From CADEDV01 sp036374495 (GTDB lineage Bacteria; Bacteroidota; Bacteroidia; Chitinophagales; Chitinophagaceae): DNA of 23,658 nucleotides. Of this stretch, positions 13,912-21,213 are shown piece after piece (within the stretch, counting starts at the first letter, position 1; every line of letters begins with the position of its first letter). The DNA lies in assembly GCA_965652975.1 (NCBI GenBank), contig CBFGYO010000053.1, positions 1 through 23,658 of the forward strand, read 5' to 3'. A program made the translations under genes and the position numbers. The notes under the pieces were generated by a model. That model did no database searches, was not told where the DNA came from, and was given only the letters and a program-made list of their open reading frames with translations.

Positions 13912-16032
13912 ATGGATCATCCAAAACGGTACTTGATTACATCGGCTCTTCCCTATGCCAATGGTTTAAAACATGTGGGGCACCTGGCCGGTGCTTATAT
14001 TCCCGCAGACATTTATGTACGCTATCTCCGCGCGCAAAAACGGGATGTTGTATATGTATGCGGCAGTGACGAACATGGTACGGCTATTCCCATCCAGGCG
14101 ATGAAAGAAAATACAACGCCCCAGGCTATTATCGATAAGTACCACGAGGCGATGAAGCAGGACTTTGCCGACCTGTCGATCAGCTTCGATATTTATCATC
14201 GTACAAGCGCACCCCTGCATCATGAAACGGCGCAGGAATTTTTTACTTACCTCAACGACCGGGGCGAACTGGAAACAAAAGAAACGGAACAGTATTACGA
14301 TGAAGAAGCGAAAACATTTCTCGCCGACCGCTACATAAAAGGTACTTGTCCCAATTGCGGCAGCGACAGAGCCTACGGCGACCAGTGTGAAAATTGTGGT
14401 ACAGCCCTTAGCCCCGATGAATTGATAAACCCGGTGAGCACATTGAGTGGAAATGCGCCGATAAAGAAAAAAACTACACACTGGTATCTTCCACTGGGCA
14501 AACATGAACAATTTTTGCGTGACTGGATACTGAGAGATCATAAAGATGACTGGCGCAGCACAGTGGTAGGACAATGCCGTAGCTGGATTGATGGCGGACT
14601 GCAATCAAGGGCAGTAACGCGCGATCTGGAGTGGGGCATTAAAGTACCAATCGAAAGTGCAGAAGGAAAAGTGCTGTACGTTTGGTTTGATGCACCCATC
14701 GGTTATGTAAGTGCAACAAGGCAATGGGCAATTGACAATAATAAGGACTGGAAACCTTATTGGTACGACCAGGAAACCAAACTCGTACATTTTGTAGGGA
14801 AAGACAATATTGTATTTCATTGCATCATCTTTCCTATCATGCTTAAGCTTCATGGCAATATCATACCAGCCAATGTACCTGCCAATGAATTCCTGAACCT
14901 GGAAGGCGACAAGATGAGTACCAGCCGCAACTGGAAACTCGAAATGCGTGATTATATAAATGATTTTGTAAAAAAAGAAAATGGTGGCGGCCAGTGTGTG
15001 GATATGCTCCGTTATTATTTAACGCAGATAGCGCCGGAAACAAAAGACAGTGAGTTCATGTGGAAGGGCTTCCAGGAAGCGGTCAACAGCGAATTGGTTA
15101 ATATATTCGGCAACTTTGTAAACAGGACTTTTGTACTCATGCACAAACTTTGCAATGGCAAAGTTCCCAAATTGCACGAAAGCCTGCTGGATGATACAGA
15201 CAGAACCCTGGCCCGCGAAATAGAAGCGACAAAATCGAAAGTGGAAGACCTGCTGGAGCAATTCAAATTCAGGGAAGCACTGTTTGAAATAATTGATTTA
15301 TCGCGAAAAGGCAATAAGTACATGCAGGAAAAAGAACCCTGGATCATTGCGCGCGAGATTGCAAACAACCCTGCTGCGCAACAACGCATTGATAACTGCC
15401 TGCATATCTGCCTGCAATTAACGGCCAACCTGGCGGTATTGATCAATCCTTTCTTACCTCATACGGCAAAGGATATGATTCACATGATGAAAGTGGTAGA
15501 AAAAATGCTTGACTGGGAAAACGCCGGCAAAATGAAACTACTGAGTGTGGGCTATAGCCTGCGTGAGCCACGTTTGTTATTCAGGAAAATAGAAGATGCG
15601 GAGATTGCAGAACAGGTGGCAAAACTTAAAGCCGGTTTGATAAAGCCTGCAGAAGGAACTAAAACGAAAACCTCGATAAATAATATACCCATGGCAGAAG
15701 CAAAGCCGGAAATACAATTTGATGATTTTGCAAAACTGGAATTAAAGGCTGCAACTGTTACAGCTTGCGAAAAAGTAGCCAAGGCTGATAAGCTGCTAAA
15801 GTTGGAAGTGGACCTGGGCAACGAAAAAAGAACCATTGTATCAGGTATCGCACAACATTATAAACCGGAAGAAATGGTCGGCAAGCAGGTAATTGTCGTA
15901 ACTAACCTTGCACCCCGGAAAATGAAAGGCATCGAAAGCCAGGGTATGATCCTGACGGCCGAGGATAGCGATGGGAAGCTTCAATTGCTAAAACCCGAAA
16001 ACCCGGTCACCCCGGGGTCGGGGGTGAGCTAA
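13912..16032 (+). CDS. metG: methionyl-tRNA synthetase with C-terminal tRNA-binding domain
   Basis: A 706-residue class I aminoacyl-tRNA synthetase that charges tRNA-Met in the cytoplasm. The HIGH-type motif is HVGH at 21-24. A zinc knuckle has C146, C149, C159 and C162 (CPNCG...CENCG). The KMSKS loop reads KMSTS at 334-338, a common MetRS variant. The anticodon-binding helical region follows. From about residue 600 there is an EMAP-II/Trbp111-like OB domain (FDDFAKLELKAATV...SGIAQHY...MKGIESQGMIL) that aids dimerisation and tRNA binding. The start is ATG, about 55 bases after a textbook promoter. It is followed by a strong terminator, so it is transcribed alone. Confidence 0.97.
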   Translation: MDHPKRYLITSALPYANGLKHVGHLAGAYIPADIYVRYLRAQKRDVVYVCGSDEHGTAIPIQAMKENTTPQAIIDKYHEAMKQDFADLSISFDIYHRTSAPLHHETAQEFFTYLNDRGELETKETEQYYDEEAKTFLADRYIKGTCPNCGSDRAYGDQCENCGTALSPDELINPVSTLSGNAPIKKKTTHWYLPLGKHEQFLRDWILRDHKDDWRSTVVGQCRSWIDGGLQSRAVTRDLEWGIKVPIESAEGKVLYVWFDAPIGYVSATRQWAIDNNKDWKPYWYDQETKLVHFVGKDNIVFHCIIFPIMLKLHGNIIPANVPANEFLNLEGDKMSTSRNWKLEMRDYINDFVKKENGGGQCVDMLRYYLTQIAPETKDSEFMWKGFQEAVNSELVNIFGNFVNRTFVLMHKLCNGKVPKLHESLLDDTDRTLAREIEATKSKVEDLLEQFKFREALFEIIDLSRKGNKYMQEKEPWIIAREIANNPAAQQRIDNCLHICLQLTANLAVLINPFLPHTAKDMIHMMKVVEKMLDWENAGKMKLLSVGYSLREPRLLFRKIEDAEIAEQVAKLKAGLIKPAEGTKTKTSINNIPMAEAKPEIQFDDFAKLELKAATVTACEKVAKADKLLKLEVDLGNEKRTIVSGIAQHYKPEEMVGKQVIVVTNLAPRKMKGIESQGMILTAEDSDGKLQLLKPENPVTPGSGVS

Positions 16033-16094
16033 CATATTTTGTTAAAATCATCATCGGGGACTTCAACGTCCTGATAAATGCTGTCCATAAACGG

Positions 16095-16130
16095 AAAACA
16101 GCGCTTCCATCAAAACGAGGCGCTGTTTTA
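16095..16130 (+). terminator. intrinsic terminator after metG
   Basis: AAAACAGCGC (16095-16104) and GCGCTGTTTT (16120-16129) form a perfect 10-bp stem around a 15-base loop and end in T residues. The A-run on the left makes it potentially bidirectional. Confidence 0.85.
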
Positions 16131-16183
16131 GCGTATTAACGGTTGAATTTCAGTAAATTCACCTTTAAAACCTATCCGAAATC

Positions 16184-19100
16184 TTGAGGGCAAAACGCAT
16201 TGGTAAAAGAATTATAAGAACAGCAGCAATCATTGTTGGCAGCTTTATGATATTGCTGGCTGCTTTTCATTTCTGGCTGGTGTATCACGCCGAAGAAATA
16301 ATCCAGGACATGGTTCTTTCCAGGTCGAACGGAAAAATAGTCCTGGAAGTAAAGAAGTTCAAATTCAACTGGTTCAGCAAAAAAATGGTACTGGAGGATG
16401 CAGTGTTTTATACCACAGACTCTGTAACTACTGGTACCACCTACCGTTTTGCTGTAAGAAAAATCAATCTCAAAGTAAAGGCGGTGTACCCAATGATCTT
16501 TCAAAGCAGTATTCTGATCAATACACTAAGCCTGAAAGATCCCGATATAATTGTTACCCGCATAAGACCCGTATCGAGAGATACAACCAAGCCTAAAGGT
16601 GATGTTTCCATTCCGCAGGAAATGGGAAGGATCTACAACTCGATACAGGATGCCCTGAAGGTGCTGGAGGTGAAGAAGTTTGAAATTGAAGATGCATCTT
16701 TTACACTCCTCAATAAAATGCAACCCGACGCACAGCCCTTGTACATAAGCCATATCGACTTTCATATTGATAACCTGGTTGTGGATACAGGGCGGCTAAC
16801 GGGAAAAGAGAAGATATTTTTTAGTGATAATGTTGTGCTTAAATCCAGGGACCAGGATATCATTTTCCCTGATGGCAGGCACCGCCTTTCTTACCGCAAG
16901 TTTCGTATCAATATTGAGAAGAGGATCGTGGAGTTTGACAGTTGCACGATTGCTGCTACAAGATCTGATAGCGCATCGAACGACTTTAGTATATTCTTCG
17001 ATGAACTTGTAATGACCAATATTGATTTTGATACACTGTACCGTGCAGAAGTGATTAAGGCAGACTCGGTGTATTGCATCAACCCGCAAGTCAAATTAAA
17101 TGTCAACCTCGACAGAAAGACAGCCGCGAAAAAGGATCCCCCTAAATTAGACGACCTTATCCGTCAACTAACCGGGGATATGTACCTCAATTTCGTTGTC
17201 GTCAACAATGCAAGCTTCGACATTCAGACAGTAAAAAAAGGAATACCCAATTCCTTTACCTCGGAAAATAACAATTTCGAGATGCAGGGTCTCCAGATCG
17301 ACAAGGAGTCGAAGCGACCGCTAAAGGTCAAAAAATTTGCAATGGCTATTCGCAACTATGAAAATTTCCTACGCGATAGTACTTATGAAATGTTGTTCGA
17401 CAGCGTCCTTTTTGCGGATGATAAGATCTTACTAAGTGATTTTAGTTTTCGTAAACTCCAGGATGGCAAAACCATCAATAGCTTTAAGGTGCCACGTCTT
17501 CAAATGACGGGTCTGTCATGGGATCATCTTTTATTTGACCAAAAGCTGCGGGCCAACCAGGTTACGCTATACAATCCTGAGATTCTCTTTCGGGAAAAAA
17601 ACAAGAAAATACAACAGCAAAAGAGACGAAACCTTTTCGATGTGCTGGCGAATATCAATGAGGTGATCATGCTGGATGACCTGCACATTATAAACGGGCA
17701 AATTGATTTAAGATTAAATGGAGGTATGAACGTGCTCCTGAAAAACGCGACGTTATCCGTCGAAAGTCGCTCATTGCTTGAGTCCAATAAGCTTTCAGGT
17801 ATTCGCAGATCCGTTAACTACCTCGATTTCAAAAAAGGCATTTTGAAAATAGACGACATAACGGTACAGTTGGATGACATCAACTACACAGGCATCGATA
17901 GCCGGCTGATCGCAGGCACCGCTACTATCAGCAACCGGTCAAAAACCATGGATGCAGTAGCTAAAAATGTAACGATGAACCAGATTGTCATCAACGAAGT
18001 AACGGGTGATGTAAGCATTGGCGGTGTGAATTGGGAAAAAGCTGATATCAAACTCGAAGCTGCGGCACCTACGAGTAAAAAAGGCGGATCGTTTATCAGC
18101 CTCACGGATATTTCAGGAAAGAATACTTCGCTACAGGCTAACCTGGGAGGTAAAACCATCGCTGCTACTATCGATAATATTCATGCCGTTGCACTATTGA
18201 TCAAACCTGGGGAAAAACCAATTATTGGGGGATTAGCAGTTAATGGCCGCGATCTGTCTTTCCGGCAACCGCATTCGACGCTTTACGTTAGAGAGTTTGA
18301 TATCGCCGACCAGCAACAGGCAACACTGTCGGGTTTTAAATTCAATAAAAACTCGGGCACAGATAGTACTTCAGTGAGTATTCAGTCACTTTCGTTTGTA
18401 CCATTCTTACAGTCTGCTATCGGTGGTGAATTAAATGCGCAGGATATTCGAATCTTTAAACCGGTAATATCAGTAAATAGCACCGTTACACCGGGTAAAG
18501 CAACCACGCCCATGCAATTGCCGATTGGCTATTTCAATAAACTTATATTGGAGCAGCCAGAAATTTCTTTCACGCAAACGAGTTCCGATGGTACAGCATC
18601 ATTAGTATGGAATGGGCAAAAAAAATCTTCCAATGTAATCTCGCTGAGCGAGGTCAAAACAACTACTAATTCCATCCAGGTAAAAGGGATGTCTCTGGGC
18701 CTGAATAATTTTATTTATAGTGGAGCCAATGGCCGTACGTTTAATGCCGGTGAAGGTGAAATTACAGCACAGCTCCGGGATATCTCATTTCTGCAGCATG
18801 ATGATATGGAAACTGAATGGAATGCCAGGCTTACAAACCTGGAGGGAAAAAATTTCGTGTTGGATAGCATTGGGAAAAAGGGTGGCCGTCTCGTTATGAA
18901 TAATGTAGTAATAAAAGATTTAACGCTAAAGTCGGCATCACTAGGGAATATAAGAACACTGATTAGGGAAAACGCAAATTTCAGGTTGCAGCAGGTAACG
19001 GGCGAATATAGCAACAGCGACAATAATTTTAAATGGTACAATGCTGGTTATGATAAAGTGGAAAAAACCGCTTTCATGGATTCGTTCAGTTACAAACCCA

Positions 19101-20020
19101 CACCTCCGATGGAAGAGTTTGTCGCAAGCCGTGAGTACCAAACAGATTACCTGCAAATTAAAACCGGTGCCATCAATATCGGTCCATTTGATATCGACAG
19201 CTACCTGAAAGACACGATCTTTCGAGTGGGCCGGATAAAAATAGACGACATTAATTTCAATGATTTCCGCGACAACCGCCCTCCCTTCCGCGCGGGAATT
19301 ATTAAACCATTAATGGTTGACCGTATAAAAGGAATTCCTGTAAAGATCAGTATCGACACCGTTGTTTTCAATAATGCGGATATAACTTATGCAGAGTTGA
19401 ACCCAAAAACTAATCAAACAGGTATTATACTCTTTAATAATACCGTTATCCGCGCGTTTCCATTTAGGAATTTTGATTTTTCCCCAACAGATAGCCTGCG
19501 AATACATGCCAATGGCTATCTTATGGATTCGATCGCCGTTCGTTTACGACTCAAACAGTCCTATACAGATTCATTAGGCGGCTTTTTACTTACGCTACGT
19601 TTAAGACCGGCAGATTTGCTTATACTCAATCCCGTGCTACCTCCCCTTGCATCGGCCAGGTTAAAATCTGGTAATCTTGATACCCTATCTATGCGTGTGT
19701 CGGGTGGTGAATACCTGGCATATGGCGAAGTGGACATGTATTATAATGATTTGAAGATTGAAATATTGAAAAACGGCACTAACGAACGGCGTGGTTTTCT
19801 TAGTTTTTTAGCAAATAGTTTAATTAAGAACAAGAATACAAACAACACCCATAATGTTTTCTTCGTCCGCAATCGCGAGCGTTCATCCATCAATTACCTG
19901 ATCAAGATTCTGATGAGCGGCGTCAACAGCACCATCGGAGCAAAAAACAATAAAAAAACGATTCGGAAGTACAAAAAAGAACTGCGTGAACGCAACCTTC
20001 CACCCAATGTTTACGATTGA
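16184..20020 (+). CDS. AsmA-like membrane-anchored giant protein
   Basis: A 1278-residue protein with a basic N terminus and one membrane helix (about residues 11-34), so it is anchored in the inner membrane with a long periplasmic part. Soon after the anchor comes GKIVLEVKKFKFNWFSKKMVLEDAVFYT (key part VKKFKFNWFSKKMVLED), the pattern of AsmA/TamB-type N-terminal chorein-like regions. Repeating beta units of the type 'L.I.NGQIDLRLNGG', 'LTISN', 'GDVSIGGVNWEKADI' follow. The C-terminal part (DMYYNDLKIEIL) also recalls AsmA-family C-terminal domains, and the protein ends in a Lys/Arg-rich tail. AsmA-like proteins are thought to bridge the envelope for lipid transport or outer membrane assembly; that role here is inferred. 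The start is a TTG at 16184: the frame is closed at 16166 and the first ATG lies within the membrane helix. Confidence 0.75.
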   Translation: MRAKRIGKRIIRTAAIIVGSFMILLAAFHFWLVYHAEEIIQDMVLSRSNGKIVLEVKKFKFNWFSKKMVLEDAVFYTTDSVTTGTTYRFAVRKINLKVKAVYPMIFQSSILINTLSLKDPDIIVTRIRPVSRDTTKPKGDVSIPQEMGRIYNSIQDALKVLEVKKFEIEDASFTLLNKMQPDAQPLYISHIDFHIDNLVVDTGRLTGKEKIFFSDNVVLKSRDQDIIFPDGRHRLSYRKFRINIEKRIVEFDSCTIAATRSDSASNDFSIFFDELVMTNIDFDTLYRAEVIKADSVYCINPQVKLNVNLDRKTAAKKDPPKLDDLIRQLTGDMYLNFVVVNNASFDIQTVKKGIPNSFTSENNNFEMQGLQIDKESKRPLKVKKFAMAIRNYENFLRDSTYEMLFDSVLFADDKILLSDFSFRKLQDGKTINSFKVPRLQMTGLSWDHLLFDQKLRANQVTLYNPEILFREKNKKIQQQKRRNLFDVLANINEVIMLDDLHIINGQIDLRLNGGMNVLLKNATLSVESRSLLESNKLSGIRRSVNYLDFKKGILKIDDITVQLDDINYTGIDSRLIAGTATISNRSKTMDAVAKNVTMNQIVINEVTGDVSIGGVNWEKADIKLEAAAPTSKKGGSFISLTDISGKNTSLQANLGGKTIAATIDNIHAVALLIKPGEKPIIGGLAVNGRDLSFRQPHSTLYVREFDIADQQQATLSGFKFNKNSGTDSTSVSIQSLSFVPFLQSAIGGELNAQDIRIFKPVISVNSTVTPGKATTPMQLPIGYFNKLILEQPEISFTQTSSDGTASLVWNGQKKSSNVISLSEVKTTTNSIQVKGMSLGLNNFIYSGANGRTFNAGEGEITAQLRDISFLQHDDMETEWNARLTNLEGKNFVLDSIGKKGGRLVMNNVVIKDLTLKSASLGNIRTLIRENANFRLQQVTGEYSNSDNNFKWYNAGYDKVEKTAFMDSFSYKPTPPMEEFVASREYQTDYLQIKTGAINIGPFDIDSYLKDTIFRVGRIKIDDINFNDFRDNRPPFRAGIIKPLMVDRIKGIPVKISIDTVVFNNADITYAELNPKTNQTGIILFNNTVIRAFPFRNFDFSPTDSLRIHANGYLMDSIAVRLRLKQSYTDSLGGFLLTLRLRPADLLILNPVLPPLASARLKSGNLDTLSMRVSGGEYLAYGEVDMYYNDLKIEILKNGTNERRGFLSFLANSLIKNKNTNNTHNVFFVRNRERSSINYLIKILMSGVNSTIGAKNNKKTIRKYKKELRERNLPPNVYD

Positions 20021-20025
20021 GTGAA

Positions 20026-20055
20026 TGCCGGTATACTTGCCAATTTTTACCGGCA
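20026..20055. other. hairpin upstream of OB-fold gene
   Basis: TGCCGGTA (20026-20033) and TACCGGCA (20048-20055) form a perfect 8-bp inverted repeat around 14 bases, ending ten bases before the next ATG. No T-run follows, so it is not a standard terminator. The overlapping TATACTTG (20032-20039) differs by one base from TAnnTTTG, so the repeat could be an operator on a promoter. Confidence 0.4.
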
Positions 20056-20065
20056 GTAATTAAGC

Positions 20066-20509
20066 ATGTCCGGAAAAAAAATAGCCTGGCTCACCCTTCT
20101 ACTTGCGGCAGTTGCTGCCGGTATCTATGGCTATAAAGAATTTACACGCACGAACAAGCAACTCATCAATGCGAAGCCTGATTATACAATGACGGCAAGT
20201 GCACTTATCAATGATTTTGAAAACGATGACAATATGGCCACCACCCGCTACAATGGTAAGGTCTTAGAAGTATCAGGATCGGTGTTGACCGTTGAAAAAG
20301 ATGATTCCGGTTATTATACTGTTATACTTGGAGAACAGGGAACTATGTCGGCTGTGCGCTGTTCGATTGATAGCACCCAACAGGCGAATGCAGCCAGGAT
20401 CAAAGCTGGCTCGTCTGTACTTATCAGGGGCGCCTGCACAGGATTTAATAAAGATGAAATGGGATTGGGTGCGGATGTAATCTTAAACCGGTGCGCAGTT
20501 ATTAAATAA
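20066..20509 (+). CDS. small OB-fold protein, tRNA_anti-like family
   Basis: A 147-residue protein with an N-terminal membrane helix or signal anchor (residues 6-23, ending AAGIYGYKEF) and one compact beta-barrel domain. The line YNGKVLEVSGSVLTVEKDD, then YYTVILGE, AVRCSID, IKAGSSVLIRGACTG and ILNRCAVI follows the pattern of the Pfam tRNA_anti-like OB group. Despite the name, these anchored Bacteroidota forms have no shown tRNA role. Two cysteines (in VRCSID and RGACTG) and a third near the end are conserved-looking. It is followed after 7 bases by a YceI gene, a pairing I recall in this phylum, so an operon and a joint envelope role are likely. Confidence 0.75.
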   Translation: MSGKKIAWLTLLLAAVAAGIYGYKEFTRTNKQLINAKPDYTMTASALINDFENDDNMATTRYNGKVLEVSGSVLTVEKDDSGYYTVILGEQGTMSAVRCSIDSTQQANAARIKAGSSVLIRGACTGFNKDEMGLGADVILNRCAVIK

Positions 20510-20516
20510 AGTGAAA

Positions 20517-21071
20517 ATGAAAAAGATAATAGCTTCCTATTTGTGCATGTTACTTTGCCTGGCGTCACTTAATTCAAATGCCCAAAAATTTTATACCAAA
20601 ACGGGTAAGATCTCTTTTTTCTCCTCAACCGCTCTTGAAAATATTGAGGCAAGTAATCGAAGTGTAACAGCATTGCTCGATAGTAAAACAGGCGAATTGC
20701 AATTTACGGTACTCGTGAAAGGCTTTGAATTCAAAAAAGCACTGATGCAGGAACATTTTAATGAAAACTATCTCGAAACTGATAAATTTCCAAAAGCTTC
20801 CTTCAAAGGACAGGTGTTGAATAATTCCGAAATCAATTATGCTGCAGATGGCAGTTATCCTGCTCGTGTAAAAGGCCAGCTCACCATTCATGGACAGACA
20901 AAAGATATAGAGACTACGGGTGTCATCCATATAAAAGACGGAAAACCTGTTCTTAATTCTACTTTTTCTGTCCTGATAGCCGATTATAAGATTAATGTCC
21001 AGCGCATACACCAGGATAATATTTCCAAATCAATAAAAATTACAGTTGAGGCTGCCTTAACCCCGCTGTAG
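20517..21071 (+). CDS. YceI-family secreted lipocalin-like protein
   Basis: A 184-residue periplasmic protein with signal peptide MKKIIASYLCMLLCLASLNSNAQ. The mature domain is an extended beta barrel of the YceI type, known to bind polyisoprenoids or other long lipids in its cavity. Visible signatures are GKISFFSSTALENIEA at the start, NENYLETDKFPKASFKG in the middle and GQLTIHGQTKDIE near the end, all typical of YceI. The start is taken as ATG 20517 rather than the GTG two codons earlier, because it gives the standard basic signal start. It lies 7 bases after the OB-fold gene, so the two are probably co-transcribed. Palindrome copy 5 begins directly after its stop. The ligand here is not known. 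Confidence 0.9.
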   Translation: MKKIIASYLCMLLCLASLNSNAQKFYTKTGKISFFSSTALENIEASNRSVTALLDSKTGELQFTVLVKGFEFKKALMQEHFNENYLETDKFPKASFKGQVLNNSEINYAADGSYPARVKGQLTIHGQTKDIETTGVIHIKDGKPVLNSTFSVLIADYKINVQRIHQDNISKSIKITVEAALTPL

Positions 21072-21160
21072 AAGCATAAAAAATAAAACTAAATAAAGTT
21101 GTGTTGGACCAGGCAATCCAATAAAACAGCTTTTACCTCTTAGTTTTTATCCTTTTATCT
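21072..21160. repeat. AT-rich heptamer palindrome, copy 5 (degenerate)
   Basis: The most diverged copy, beginning on the base after the YceI stop codon. The arms (AGCATAAAAAATAAAACTAA on the left; CTTAGTTTTTATCC and CTTTTATCT on the right) carry several indels. The core stem is TTGGA (21104-21108) with TCCAA (21117-21121), which stays paired although both halves differ from the TCGGA/TCCGA of the other copies; the loop is 8 bases instead of 3. Confidence 0.75.
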
Positions 21161-21213
21161 ATTCTGCTTATCTTCGAATTCGGAATAGTTGCATAACTAA
21201 CTAATTTGGAAAT

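Noticed and set aside
13758..14069. 103-codon plus-strand frame overlapping the metG promoter and start
   Set aside because: It runs over a consensus promoter and then out of frame through conserved metG codons; a chance frame.
14911..14925. KMSTS in place of KMSKS in MetRS as a possible defect
   Set aside because: This variant is common among active methionyl-tRNA synthetases.
16003..16032. GC-rich palindrome TCACCCC/GGGGTGA at the 3' end of metG, looking like an inserted repeat
   Set aside because: It encodes the ending PVTPGSGVS, which resembles the normal last residues of MetRS tRNA-binding domains, so it is explained as coding sequence.
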